Positions 46,583-56,525 of a stretch of DNA of 64,000 nucleotides are shown here, one piece after another. This DNA is from Bacteroidota bacterium. GTDB lineage: Bacteria > Bacteroidota > Bacteroidia > NS11-12g > UBA9320. The DNA lies in the NCBI GenBank assembly GCA_947468275.1, contig CANIKO010000003.1, positions 1 through 64,000 on the forward strand, read 5' to 3'. How positions within the stretch are numbered: the stretch's first letter is position 1; each line of letters opens with the position of its first letter. The notes beneath the pieces are model-generated. The model ran no database searches. It had not been told where the DNA came from and was given only the letters and a program-made list of their open reading frames with translations. The position numbers were made by a program, and so were the translations under genes.

Positions 46583-49500
46583 GTGAGTATATCTACTACC
46601 AGTATCAATCGGCCTGTTCTCACCATCGTGATGAACCTGATTATCATTCTTTTTGGAGTGATAGGTTTCAAATATTTAGGAGTTCGTGAATATCCAAGTA
46701 TTGACCCGCCCGTAATAACAGTTCGTACCAATTATGCAGGGGCCAATGCCGATGTAATAGAAAGCCAAATTACTGAACCTTTAGAAAAAGGGTTAAACGG
46801 AATAGCCGGTATTAAATCCATTTCATCTAGCAGTAATCAAGGGTCAAGTGTTATTACTGTTGAATTTGACATTAGTACCAATATGGAAGCGGCGGCTAAC
46901 GATGTTCGAGATAAAGTTTCGCAATCGGTAAGGCAACTTCCGCTTGATATTGATGCTTTGCCTACGGTCACAAAATCAGATGCCAATGCGGATGCCATTA
47001 TTTCCATGACTTTGCAAAGCAAAACCTTAAGCCATTTGCAAGTAAGTGATTATGCTGAAAATGTAATTGCCGAAAGGCTGCAAACTATTCCCGGGGTAAG
47101 TACTCTTCAGATTTGGGGCCAGAAAAAATTTGCAATGCGTGTGTGGTTCGATCCGGCCAAACTTTCCGCTTTTGGATTAACGCCAATGGATGTGAAGCAA
47201 GCGCTTGATAAAGAAAATGTAGAATTACCCAGTGGAAAAATAGCAGGAGATAACACTGAACTTATCTTAAATACCAAAGGTAAATTGACCAATGAAGAAA
47301 GCTTTAATAATCTTATCATAAAAAATGACAAGGGAAATATTATAAGACTTAGGGATATTGGGAAGGCTACTTTAGGTTCAGAAAACGAAGAAACTATTTT
47401 AAAAGAATCAGGTATTCCTATGATAGGATTGGCTCTAGTGCCTCAACCGGGAGCTAATTACATTGACATTTCTAATGAATTTTATAAACGCTTCGAAAAG
47501 TTAAAGAAAGAGTTACCCAAGGATTTTACAATTAATATTGCCCTTGATAATACCAAATTTGTAAGACGTTCAGTAACCGAAGTAACCGAAACACTGATGA
47601 TAGCCATACTCTTGGTTATTATTATAATTTACTTGTTTTTCCGTGATTGGATTGTAGCATTCAGGCCGTTAATTGATATTCCGGTTTCATTGATTGGTGC
47701 TTTTTTTATAATGTACATAATGGGTTATTCTATCAATGTGCTCACACTTTTGGCTATAGTGCTGGCCACAGGATTGGTGGTGGATGACGGAATTGTGGTA
47801 ACTGAAAATATCTTTAAAAAGATAGAAGGAGGCATGTCGCCGATGGAGGCAGCCAAAAAGGGGGCTAATGAAATTATGTTTGCCATTATTTCAACATCTG
47901 TTACTTTGGCTTCTGTTTTTTTACCTGTAATTTTTATGCAGGGATTTGTAGGTCGCTTGTTTCAGGAATTTGGAGTAGTGCTGGCGGGTTCGGTGCTTAT
48001 ATCAGCGTTTGTATCTTTAACCCTTACGCCAATGCTTAACGCTAAATTGGTGCGTAAGGCTAACACCAAAAGCAAATTTTATCAACTTACTGAGCCTTAT
48101 TTTGAAAGGTTAAATTTAAGTTATCAAAATGCTTTAAATAATTTTCTAAACTATCGTTGGTTGGCATTTGTGCTTATCATTTTTTGCTTTGGAATAATCT
48201 GGTATTTTGGTAAAAACTTAAAATCAGAATTGGCACCTTTAGAAGACCGAAGTTGGATGCGAATTTCATTATCCACACCCGAAGGTGCTACCTTTGAATA
48301 TACCGATGCTTTTGTAGATAAGATGTCTCGATTTATTCAGGATTCAGTTCCTGAAAAAAAGGTATGTCTTACCGTTACATCACCCAATTTTACAGGGGCA
48401 GGTTCAGCCAATACAGGATTTGTAAGGTTGGCCTTAACAGACCCCGATTTACGAAAACGAAGCCAGAAAGAAATTGCACAATACATCACTCAAAAATCTA
48501 AAGCATTTCCCGAAGCAAAAGTTTTTGTTATTGAACAACAAACCATTTCAACGGGTGGATTTGGTGGCTTACCAGTTCAGTTTGTTTTGCAGGCTCCTGA
48601 TTTTGAAAGGCTTAAACAAAAACTTCCAAAATTTTTGGAAGAAGCTAATAAAGACAAAACATTTCAAGTGGTAGATGTAAATTTAAAATTTAATAAACCT
48701 GAAATAAATATTACAGTCGACCGTGAAAAAGCTAAAGACCTTGGAATTTCAGTTTTAGAAATAGCCCAAACTTTGCAATTGGCCTTTAGTCCGCAGCGAA
48801 TGGCTTATTTTAATATGAACGGAAAACAATATCAGGTGATAGGCCAGTTTGAACGAAAATCACGTGATAAACCAATTGACCTGAAATCCATTTATGTTCG
48901 AAACAGCAACGGTCAATTGGTTCAATTGGATAATATTGTTTCAATAAATGAAAGTAGCAGCCCACCGCAATTGTATCATTTCAATCGCTATATGTCGGCC
49001 ACTGTAAGTGCAGGCCTTGCTCCGGGAAAAACCATTGGTGACGGTATTTCAGCTATGAACAAAATTGCAAAAAGCACCCTTGACGATTCATTTACTACCG
49101 CATTAACCGGTGCTTCCCGCGATTTTGCTGAAAGTTCCTCCAGTTTGCTTTTTGCATTTGGTTTAGCGTTGTTATTGGTTTTCTTGATTCTTTCCGCTCA
49201 GTTTGAAAGTTTCAGAGACCCATTAATCATTATGATTACCGTTCCGCTTGCCATAGCCGGAGCCGTATTTTTCCTTTGGTATTTCAATCAAACGCTAAAT
49301 ATTTTTAGTGAAATAGGAATAATAATGCTCATTGGATTGGTAACAAAAAATGGAATTTTGATTGTTGAATTTGCTAATAAACTACAAGAAAAAGGGGTCT
49401 TAAAGGCTCAAGCCATTCGTGAAGCCTCCGTGGGTCGTTTGCGTCCCATATTAATGACTAGTTTGGCTACTTCATTGGGTGCTTTACCTATAGCCGTTTC

Positions 49501-49651
49501 CTTGGGAGCAGCTTCACAAAGCCGAATGGGAATGGGTATTGTAGTTATTGGAGGGTTAATGTTTTCGCTTATCCTAACCTTGTTCGTTATTCCGGCCATG
49601 TACACTTATATTTCAAAACAGAAAATGCCACATGATGAAACGTCAAATTAA
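46583..49651 (+). CDS. RND efflux pump, HAE1 family inner-membrane permease
   Basis: A 1022-residue proton-driven multidrug pump of the AcrB/MexF kind, with a GTG start. Two halves of six membrane helices each and two large periplasmic loops are apparent. ILATGLVVDDGIVVTENIFK in helix 4 carries the paired aspartates of the proton relay, and GLVTKNGILIVEFANK in helix 10 carries the partner lysine. GVREYPSIDPPVITVRTNY at the N-terminus is typical of HAE1 pumps. Substrates cannot be read from sequence. The tolC-like gene overlaps its end by 20 bases. Confidence 0.95.
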   Translation: MSISTTSINRPVLTIVMNLIIILFGVIGFKYLGVREYPSIDPPVITVRTNYAGANADVIESQITEPLEKGLNGIAGIKSISSSSNQGSSVITVEFDISTNMEAAANDVRDKVSQSVRQLPLDIDALPTVTKSDANADAIISMTLQSKTLSHLQVSDYAENVIAERLQTIPGVSTLQIWGQKKFAMRVWFDPAKLSAFGLTPMDVKQALDKENVELPSGKIAGDNTELILNTKGKLTNEESFNNLIIKNDKGNIIRLRDIGKATLGSENEETILKESGIPMIGLALVPQPGANYIDISNEFYKRFEKLKKELPKDFTINIALDNTKFVRRSVTEVTETLMIAILLVIIIIYLFFRDWIVAFRPLIDIPVSLIGAFFIMYIMGYSINVLTLLAIVLATGLVVDDGIVVTENIFKKIEGGMSPMEAAKKGANEIMFAIISTSVTLASVFLPVIFMQGFVGRLFQEFGVVLAGSVLISAFVSLTLTPMLNAKLVRKANTKSKFYQLTEPYFERLNLSYQNALNNFLNYRWLAFVLIIFCFGIIWYFGKNLKSELAPLEDRSWMRISLSTPEGATFEYTDAFVDKMSRFIQDSVPEKKVCLTVTSPNFTGAGSANTGFVRLALTDPDLRKRSQKEIAQYITQKSKAFPEAKVFVIEQQTISTGGFGGLPVQFVLQAPDFERLKQKLPKFLEEANKDKTFQVVDVNLKFNKPEINITVDREKAKDLGISVLEIAQTLQLAFSPQRMAYFNMNGKQYQVIGQFERKSRDKPIDLKSIYVRNSNGQLVQLDNIVSINESSSPPQLYHFNRYMSATVSAGLAPGKTIGDGISAMNKIAKSTLDDSFTTALTGASRDFAESSSSLLFAFGLALLLVFLILSAQFESFRDPLIIMITVPLAIAGAVFFLWYFNQTLNIFSEIGIIMLIGLVTKNGILIVEFANKLQEKGVLKAQAIREASVGRLRPILMTSLATSLGALPIAVSLGAASQSRMGMGIVVIGGLMFSLILTLFVIPAMYTYISKQKMPHDETSN

Positions 49652-50939
49652 AATAGGATTAGTTATACTTTTTGGTAGTTTTCAAACCGCTTATTCACAG
49701 CAGTTAATTACGTTACAAGCTGCTATCGACAGTGCTTTATATAATAATTTAGGTTTAATAATAGTTCGCAATGAAGCTGCTATTGCCGATAATAATGCCA
49801 CGAGAGCAAGTGCCGGAATGTTACCACGAGTTGATTTGAATGCCGGAACAAACTATGGAAATAATAACCTACATCAAAAATTTAATACAGGTGCGGAAAT
49901 AAATAAAAGCGGGGTTTCTAATAAAGCTTTTAACGGTCAACTGGCAGTAAGTTGGACTCTGTTTGACGGTACAAAGATGTTTGCAACCTACCAAAAACAG
50001 CAAGTCCTGAAAGATATGGGGGATCTGAATGTTCAAATAAAAACGGAAGAGATTATTTCAGATGTTAGTATTGCTTACAGTGAAATAGTTCGGCAAGGTA
50101 TTGTGCTAAAAGGAACCATTAAAAATATAAGTTTATATGAGGAACGGGTAAAACTTGCGGAGATGAAATTAAAAATAGGTAAATCTTCGCGGTCAGAATT
50201 TTTGCAGGCATCATTGGATTTAAACCTTCAAAAAAGCAATTTGGTAAAGCAAACAACTTTGCTCAAAAATGCAAAACTCAACCTTAGCCGATTGATGATG
50301 AGACCCTTGAATTCGGGGTTTGAAACCACAGACAGTTTTGTGATCAACAAAACCATTCTCTTATCTCAAGTTTTAAACGATTTGGAAAACGGAAATAAAC
50401 AACTTCAAATTTTGCACATGGACGAATTAAAACGAACTCAGGAAATAAAGGAGCAGGAATCGTATTACTACCCTAAAGTTAACTTGAATGCGGGGTATAA
50501 TTTTGTAAGTAGTTCATCCTCTCAAGGTTTGTTTTTAGTAAATCAAAGCCGAGGTCCATTGGTTGGATTGACTTTTAATTGGAATTTATACAATGGCACC
50601 CAACGCAAGCTAGTTGAAAATGTAAAGCTACTTCGTGAAAATACTAAACTGGTTTATGACGATACAAAAATTGCCTTGCAAAGCATGGTAATTGCTGCTT
50701 GGCAAAACTATCAGGATGCCATTGAGCTTGCTAAAACCGAGGAGGAAAGTTTTACTATGGCAAATGAAAACCTTTCTATTATGTCGCAACGATTTAAACT
50801 TGGTGAAGCTACTATTCTTGAATTAAAAGATGCTCAGCAGGTAAATGAGGCATCTACTAGCAGGTTAGCCAATACCTTATATGATACCAAAACAGCTGAA
50901 ACCAATTTGCTTTTTTTATCGGGAAAGCTTATTAAATAA
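49632..50939 (+). CDS. TolC-family outer-membrane efflux channel
   Basis: A 435-residue outer-membrane factor with a signal peptide (MMKRQIKIGLVILFGSFQTA, cleavage after YSQ). Two OEP repeats of long alpha-helical hairpins are seen (about 40-210 and 230-430; VRNEAAIADNNATRASAGML, ERVKLAEMKLKIGKSSRSEF, SQRFKLGEATILELKDAQQV). As a trimer it forms the exit duct for the pump encoded upstream. Its start lies inside the pump gene, so the two are translationally coupled. Confidence 0.92.
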   Translation: MMKRQIKIGLVILFGSFQTAYSQQLITLQAAIDSALYNNLGLIIVRNEAAIADNNATRASAGMLPRVDLNAGTNYGNNNLHQKFNTGAEINKSGVSNKAFNGQLAVSWTLFDGTKMFATYQKQQVLKDMGDLNVQIKTEEIISDVSIAYSEIVRQGIVLKGTIKNISLYEERVKLAEMKLKIGKSSRSEFLQASLDLNLQKSNLVKQTTLLKNAKLNLSRLMMRPLNSGFETTDSFVINKTILLSQVLNDLENGNKQLQILHMDELKRTQEIKEQESYYYPKVNLNAGYNFVSSSSSQGLFLVNQSRGPLVGLTFNWNLYNGTQRKLVENVKLLRENTKLVYDDTKIALQSMVIAAWQNYQDAIELAKTEEESFTMANENLSIMSQRFKLGEATILELKDAQQVNEASTSRLANTLYDTKTAETNLLFLSGKLIK

Positions 50940-50990
50940 ATCATTCACAACTGAATTGTCGTAGGCAAAAGCTTTAAAAATCCTTTAAAT

Positions 50991-51022
50991 CTTGACCCCC
51001 TCTTTTTTTTAGACTAATTTTG
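50991..51022 (+). promoter_or_regulatory. promoter of the DUF6913-dapA pair
   Basis: CTTG (50991-50994), 20 bases, TAATTTTG (51015-51022). The spacer again has C5 then a long T run, very like the promoter at 45355. Confidence 0.6.
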
Positions 51023-51076
51023 AACCCTCGATTCGGGTGCGAGATTTGGTTCACCTTCATTTGATAATTTGAAACG

Positions 51077-51616
51077 ATGAAAAATATAGGAAGGCGGGTA
51101 GCTGAAAAATATATATTGACTCAAGCAAGAGCGAATAAACATTCGCGAAAAATCACCTCGTTTAATGAAATCAAAACCATCGGCATATTATATGATGCTA
51201 CTTTGGATGAAACTATAGCCGAAGTAAAACACATATCAAAAAAGTTAAGGGCTATGGGGAAAGAAATTTACACATTGGGTTTTATTAATAAAAAAATATT
51301 GCCCCCAAATATTGAACCTAATACCAAAGAAGATTTTTATTGCCGTAATGATTTACATTGGTATAAATTACCTATAAAGGAACGTATTATCCGATTTGCT
51401 AATGAACCTTTCGATTATTTATTAAATGTATTTACTGCAGATGAATTGCCTTTAGTTGGAGTCTCTGCATTAAGCAGAGCTAGCTGCCGATTAGGAACAT
51501 TTCATAAAAAATATACGGGGTGTTATGATTTTATGTTGAATGAACAAGGCACAAAAACAGCAGCCGAACTTTTGGATGCCTACATACTATATTTGTACAA
51601 ATTAAAAAATGCATAG
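51077..51616 (+). CDS. DUF6913-type conserved hypothetical protein
   Basis: A 179-residue soluble alpha/beta protein of a family I know from Bacteroidota beside dapA. Features include a basic N-terminus (GRRVAEKYILTQARANKHSR), KTIGILYDATLDETIAEV, DFYCRNDLHWYKLPIKE and FDYLLNVFTADELPLVGVSA. The last eight bases overlap the start of dapA, so the pair is co-translated. No enzyme motif is apparent; a link with the lysine/diaminopimelate pathway is only positional. Confidence 0.75.
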   Translation: MKNIGRRVAEKYILTQARANKHSRKITSFNEIKTIGILYDATLDETIAEVKHISKKLRAMGKEIYTLGFINKKILPPNIEPNTKEDFYCRNDLHWYKLPIKERIIRFANEPFDYLLNVFTADELPLVGVSALSRASCRLGTFHKKYTGCYDFMLNEQGTKTAAELLDAYILYLYKLKNA

Positions 51617-52493
51617 AATACAATTTAAAGGGTTGGGTGTAGCTATGGTTACACCTTTTACGGATGATTTTGCAGTAGATTTTGAAGCATTGGCCAAACT
51701 TACTGAATCGCTTATTACAGGTGGGGTAAATTATTTGGTAGTTCTTGGTACAACTGGCGAAACAGCCACTTTGAGTAAAGACGAAAAGAAGCAAGTATAT
51801 GCCAAAATAAAGGCAGTAGCTGCGGGAAGAGTTCCTTTGGTGGCAGGAATTGGTGGGAATAATACAAGGGAGGTGATTGAAACAATTTTAGCCTTTGATT
51901 TTAACGGATATGATGCCGTTTTAAGTGTTAGCCCTTATTACAATAAACCCAATCAGGAAGGAATATTTCAGCATTATAAAGCAATATCAGAAGCAAGTCC
52001 GAAACCTGTAATAATTTATAATGTACCTGGAAGAACGGGAAGTAATATTGCTTCAGCCACGCAATTGAGAATAGCTGAATTGCCAAATATTATTGCAACT
52101 AAAGAAGCCTCCGGAAATTTTAGCCAGGTAATGGAAATACTAGCCAACCGACCAAAAAATATGATGGTGATAAGCGGCGATGATGCTTTTACTTTCCCCT
52201 TAATGGCCTTAGGAATGGAAGGAGTAATTTCTGTTATCGGAAATGCGTATCCAAAAGAATTTTCGACAATGGTGAAACTGTGTATGGAAGGGAAATGGGA
52301 TGAGGCAAGAATTTTACATTACAAACTTTTAGCTTTGATGGAAACCATTTTTGAAGATGGTAGCCCAGGAGGAATAAAGGTATTGTTAAAGAAAAAAGGA
52401 ATTTGCGGCGATAAAGTGCGATTGCCACTAGCTAATGTTGGCAAAGCGACGGAGGAGAAATTATTAAAGCTGGATGAAGATTTGAAGATTTGA
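51609..52493 (+). CDS. dapA: 4-hydroxy-tetrahydrodipicolinate synthase
   Basis: A 294-residue class I aldolase-type enzyme joining pyruvate and aspartate semialdehyde, the first committed step to diaminopimelate and lysine. LGTTGETATLSKDEKK holds the substrate-binding threonines, YNVPGRTGSNI carries the catalytic tyrosine and arginine, and the Schiff-base lysine is K165 in IIATKEASGN. Length is normal. It overlaps the DUF6913 gene by eight bases; its last codons run into a dispersed intergenic repeat. Confidence 0.95.
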   Translation: MHRIQFKGLGVAMVTPFTDDFAVDFEALAKLTESLITGGVNYLVVLGTTGETATLSKDEKKQVYAKIKAVAAGRVPLVAGIGGNNTREVIETILAFDFNGYDAVLSVSPYYNKPNQEGIFQHYKAISEASPKPVIIYNVPGRTGSNIASATQLRIAELPNIIATKEASGNFSQVMEILANRPKNMMVISGDDAFTFPLMALGMEGVISVIGNAYPKEFSTMVKLCMEGKWDEARILHYKLLALMETIFEDGSPGGIKVLLKKKGICGDKVRLPLANVGKATEEKLLKLDEDLKI

Positions 52494-52580
52494 AAATTTG
52501 GAAATGCTTTCAGGTGACTAATTCTCAATGTGCATTTACTCGTGTGCTAGCTGTCCCCCTTTGAAGGGGGTAGGGGGATG
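52478..52580. repeat. composite intergenic repeat (two parts)
   Basis: Part A (52478-52506, GAAGATTTGAAAATTTGG type) covers the stop of dapA. Part B has a hairpin (CCCCCTT, loop TG, AAGGGGG, 52555-52570) and TAGGGGGATG. Same order as at 39309-39431 and 63519-63609. The hairpin could also act as a weak terminator after dapA. Confidence 0.75.
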
Positions 52581-52654
52581 TAATAGAAATATTAATCAAT
52601 TTTTAATCCTAAAGTCTCACTTCTATGTACTCATAATCTTTATACTTAAAAAAA

Positions 52655-53581
52655 ATGCAAATCGGCGATAAAGTAAAGTTCGTAAACGAATCATTAAGTG
52701 GGACAATAACCCGGCTGATTGATGATAAAACCATTGGTGTAAGTATTGAAGATGGTTTTGAAATTCCGGTATTAAAACGGGAAATAATGATTGTAACCCC
52801 AATTAATTTAGTGGAGCAACATGATAAAGCAGAAATTCCAAATGCTAATAAAATAGCCATAGGTGACTCTGAAATTTCGTTGTGGTTTGAGCAAAGTTCT
52901 CAAACTTGGTATAGAGCTAGTTTGCTAAACAACAGTAGAAGCGATATCTTATTAAGCGTTATGGTAAAGCAAGGAAAGGTATTCAAACCACTATCCGCAG
53001 GTCGTGTCGAAAAACACACTGCTTACCTTATTAATACCCTAAATCTTGCGGAATTGGAACTTTGGGGGACTTATTGTTTTAGAATTATTTTTCATGAGCA
53101 GGAAGCTGAACAACCAAGAGCGCCCTGGTATTTGGAATATAAGTTTAGATCAAAGGATTTTATGAGTGCCAAAGAAGTGAACGGGAAACCGACCTTCCTG
53201 ATTTCTTTAAAACCGGATAAAATAGAACAGTTGACTATTGCGGCTGATTCTATTAAAATTGAGCCTAAACTCCATGCAGATGTTCTCAACATTACCCGTC
53301 CTGAAGAAGTAGTGGATATTCACATTCATCAATTGGTAAAAAATTATAACCAAATTTCAGCCGATGAAGCCATCAGCATTCAAATGAATCATTTCAAAAA
53401 TATGTTTGAAAAAGCGTTGGCTCTCAACTATTATAAAATCACCATCATTCATGGGGTGGGAACGAATACCTTAAAACAAAGAATATGGAAAGAAATTAGT
53501 GGACATTCTGCCGTAAAAACTTTTTACGAGGCTCAAAAAGAAAAGTTTGGATATGGAGCTACCGAGATAGTTTTTAAATAA
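52655..53581 (+). CDS. DUF2027 protein with C-terminal Smr domain
   Basis: A 308-residue protein. Residues 1-70 are a small beta domain (IGDKVKFVNESLSGTITRLI), a middle DUF2027 beta-sandwich follows (about 75-205), and the C-terminal 85 residues are an Smr domain (DIHIHQLVKNY, ITIIHGVGTNTLKQRIW) like that of MutS2. Smr domains nick or bind DNA or RNA. In MutS2 homologues they act in recombination control or ribosome rescue; which applies to this stand-alone architecture is not known. Confidence 0.88.
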   Translation: MQIGDKVKFVNESLSGTITRLIDDKTIGVSIEDGFEIPVLKREIMIVTPINLVEQHDKAEIPNANKIAIGDSEISLWFEQSSQTWYRASLLNNSRSDILLSVMVKQGKVFKPLSAGRVEKHTAYLINTLNLAELELWGTYCFRIIFHEQEAEQPRAPWYLEYKFRSKDFMSAKEVNGKPTFLISLKPDKIEQLTIAADSIKIEPKLHADVLNITRPEEVVDIHIHQLVKNYNQISADEAISIQMNHFKNMFEKALALNYYKITIIHGVGTNTLKQRIWKEISGHSAVKTFYEAQKEKFGYGATEIVFK

Positions 53582-53589
53582 GATACACC

Positions 53590-56352
53590 TTATACCACCA
53601 CATTCACTATCCTTCCTTTCACCAAAATAAATTTCTTAACGGGTTTGCCTTCTATCCATTTTATGACGGTAGCATCAGCCAATACCGTTTTTTCTATTTC
53701 GGCAGCATCGGCATCCAATGCAAAAGGTAAAATGATACGGGTTTTACCATTGATGGAAATGGGGTAGTTAAAGGTATCATCGGTTAAATATTTTACGTCA
53801 ACTGCTGGGTAGGTTGCATCTAAAATGGTAGCGGTATTTCCAATTTTGTGCCATAATTCTTCAGCAGTATGCGGGGCAAAGGGGCTTAACATTATCAGGA
53901 ATTTTTCAAACACCTCGCGGTTGCGGCACTTTTGGGTTTGCAGTTCATTCAGGCAAATCATAAACGAACTGACGCACGTATTGAACGAATATTTTTCAAT
54001 ATCCTCCGCTATTTTTTTAAGGGTTCGGTTTATGATTTTTAGAGACGCTTCGTTGGCCGGTTCGTTATTTAAAAGAATGGTTCCATTGTCATCAATACAA
54101 TAAGCCCAAAAGCGTTTTATAAATCGGCTCACACCGTCAATTCCTTTGGTATTCCAAGGTTTGTCCTGGTCTATTGGCCCTAAAAACATTTCATACATGC
54201 GGAAGGTATCAGCTCCGTATTTTGCAATTACCTCATCGGGGTTTACCACGTTTCTCAAGCGTTTGCTCATTTTGGTAATGGCTTTTGCAAAAGTAAAAGT
54301 GCTATTATCCATCACAAATTCAAAGTCTTTAAACTGAGTAAACTCATTACAAAACCCTTCCATTCCTCCCTTTGAAAACGTTTCATCGTCAGTTACATAT
54401 TCATTTGGTACTTTAAATTGAAGTAAAACACTTCTGTCTATTTTAAAGCTATCGCTGTATATTTTTTTTGCAATTTGGTCGTAATAGAAATGATACACCA
54501 CACCACCAATCATTCCTTGGTTTACCAGTTTTTTGTATGGTTCATCAAAATTTATATACCCCAAATCGTGCAATACTTTGCACCACATACGGGAATATAA
54601 CAAATGCCCAACTGCATGCTCGGCACCACCAATATATAAATCCACTTGTTGCCAGTAATCCGATTTTTGTTTATCGCAAAACGCATCCGGATTTTGAGGA
54701 TCCATATACCGTAGATAATACCAACTGCTACCGGCATAACCCGGCATGGTATCGGTTTCACGGATATTTTTATTAGGCATATTTACCCATTCAGGAATAG
54801 TAGAAAGTGGGGATTTCCCATCACCCGAAGGTTTATAGCTTTTTACCTCAGGTAATGTAATAGGTAGATTTTCTAACGTATCAGCTACTGCGATTTCATT
54901 TTTATAGGATATTGGAAATGGCTCTCCCCAATAACGTTGGCGACTGAAACCGGCATCCCGCATCCGGTAATTAATTTGTTTGGTACCGATTTTTAAATCT
55001 TCCAATTTTTCCAACACTTTTTGTTTCGCTTCCGAAACCGTTAACCCATCAATTGAAAACCAATCACAACTTGAATTGGCAATTTTTCCCGTCTTTTCTT
55101 CGTATGCTTTCTCGCTTACATCTATTCCTTCAAAAATATTAGGAATCGGAATTCCAAATTTCAAGGCAAAAGCATGGTCGCGGCTATCACCGCAAGGCAC
55201 CGCCATTATTGCTCCGGTTCCATAACCCATCAATACATATTCGGCGATGTAAATTGGAATGTTTTTTCCGGTAAAAGGATGTTGAACGTAAGCTCCTGTA
55301 AAGGCTCCTGTTATTTCTTTGGTCTCTGATTTTCGCTCCAGTTCCGAACGTGATTTGCAATAATTAACGTAATCGGCTACTGTAGTTTTTTGTTCATTGG
55401 AAGTTATTTGCGCTACTAAAGGATGTTCAGGAGCAAGAACCATAAAGGAAACTCCAAAAATTGTATCGGGACGGGTAGTGAAAACAACCACATTATCGGG
55501 ATGCTCTACAAGTTTAAAGTGGACGGAAGCACCTTCACTTCTGCCAATCCAATTCTTTTGCATTTCCTTCAAACTATCTGGATAATCTACTGTTTCAAGT
55601 CCTTCTAATAATCTGTCGGCATACTTTGTTATTCTCAAAAACCACTGGCTCATGAGTTTTCGCTCTACAGGATGCCCACCTCTTTCTGACACTCCGTTTA
55701 CTACCTCATCATTTGCTAAAACAGTTCCCAATACCTCACACCAATTAATGTAGGATTCATCTTTATAGGCCAACCGATGCAGTGTTAATTCCTTTTGTTT
55801 TTCTGTTTCAGGAAGGTCATTCCAAGGTTTATTAAATTGATTAGGTCTGCCATCTTCATAATGACGAATCAGATTTTCTAAACTTTCAGCCTTGTTACTT
55901 TCGGGATTAAACCAACTATCGTAAAGCTTTAAAAAAATCCATTGGGTCCATTTATAGTAATTAGGGTCGCAGGTTTTTACCTCTCTATCCCAATCGTAGC
56001 TAAAGCCAATATTTTTAAGTTGCTCTTTATATCGTTCTATGTTTTTATCTGTTGTTACTGCAGGGTGTTGACCAGTTTCAATGGCATATTGTTCAGCCGG
56101 CAACCCAAAGGCATCAAAACCCATAGGGTGTAAAACATTAAATCCTTGCAATCTCTTAAACCGTGCCACCACATCACTGGCAATATATCCTAATGGATGC
56201 CCAACATGCAATCCCGCACCACTTGGGTAAGGAAACATATCCAATACATAATATTTTGGTTTGCTGAATTGCTCGGTAACTTTATAAACCTGATTTGTTT
56301 CCCAGGTTTCCCTCCATTTTTTTTCTATTTCTGTAAAATTGTAGGCACTCAT
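53590..56352 (-). CDS. leuS: leucyl-tRNA synthetase
   Basis: A 920-residue class I synthetase charging tRNA-Leu. The HIGH signature is HVGHPLG in PYPSGAGLHVGHPLGY near residue 50, and the KMSKS loop is KMSKRLRN near residue 695. The editing (CP1) domain lies about 225-430 (VVFTTRPDTIFGVSFMVLAP, with YGTGAIMAVPCGDSRDHAFA). The anticodon-binding and C-terminal domains follow. Two short insertions around residues 165-190 (GRPNQFNKPWNDLPETE) and before KMSK are seen in Bacteroidota enzymes. No damage seen. Confidence 0.97.
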   Translation of the reverse strand: MSAYNFTEIEKKWRETWETNQVYKVTEQFSKPKYYVLDMFPYPSGAGLHVGHPLGYIASDVVARFKRLQGFNVLHPMGFDAFGLPAEQYAIETGQHPAVTTDKNIERYKEQLKNIGFSYDWDREVKTCDPNYYKWTQWIFLKLYDSWFNPESNKAESLENLIRHYEDGRPNQFNKPWNDLPETEKQKELTLHRLAYKDESYINWCEVLGTVLANDEVVNGVSERGGHPVERKLMSQWFLRITKYADRLLEGLETVDYPDSLKEMQKNWIGRSEGASVHFKLVEHPDNVVVFTTRPDTIFGVSFMVLAPEHPLVAQITSNEQKTTVADYVNYCKSRSELERKSETKEITGAFTGAYVQHPFTGKNIPIYIAEYVLMGYGTGAIMAVPCGDSRDHAFALKFGIPIPNIFEGIDVSEKAYEEKTGKIANSSCDWFSIDGLTVSEAKQKVLEKLEDLKIGTKQINYRMRDAGFSRQRYWGEPFPISYKNEIAVADTLENLPITLPEVKSYKPSGDGKSPLSTIPEWVNMPNKNIRETDTMPGYAGSSWYYLRYMDPQNPDAFCDKQKSDYWQQVDLYIGGAEHAVGHLLYSRMWCKVLHDLGYINFDEPYKKLVNQGMIGGVVYHFYYDQIAKKIYSDSFKIDRSVLLQFKVPNEYVTDDETFSKGGMEGFCNEFTQFKDFEFVMDNSTFTFAKAITKMSKRLRNVVNPDEVIAKYGADTFRMYEMFLGPIDQDKPWNTKGIDGVSRFIKRFWAYCIDDNGTILLNNEPANEASLKIINRTLKKIAEDIEKYSFNTCVSSFMICLNELQTQKCRNREVFEKFLIMLSPFAPHTAEELWHKIGNTATILDATYPAVDVKYLTDDTFNYPISINGKTRIILPFALDADAAEIEKTVLADATVIKWIEGKPVKKFILVKGRIVNVVV

Positions 56353-56362
56353 AGTATTGCTG

Positions 56363-56370
56363 CAAAAATA
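56363..56370 (-). promoter_or_regulatory. -7 promoter element for leuS
   Basis: Minus-strand TATTTTTG fits TAnnTTTG and lies 11 bases before the leuS start; the -33 half is not evident. Confidence 0.4.
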
Positions 56371-56428
56371 AGCATTACCGATTTGGAAATGTGACGATTT
56401 GAAAACAGTTCAATGTGACAATTTGAAA

Positions 56429-56500
56429 ATTTGGAAATTTGAAAATGCTTACGGTGTATAAAAATTTCTATCTCAATAAAACATCTTCAAATTTTCAAAT
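56429..56500. repeat. 19-bp inverted repeat made of ATTTGRAAATTTGG units
   Basis: Arms 56429-56447 and 56482-56500 pair at 17 of 19 positions over a 34-base loop. Further units of the same family extend it on both sides (56380-56515). It lies between leuS and the TetR operon and would form a long hairpin in RNA of either strand. Confidence 0.75.
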
Positions 56501-56525
56501 CGTCAAATCTCCAAATTATAATACC

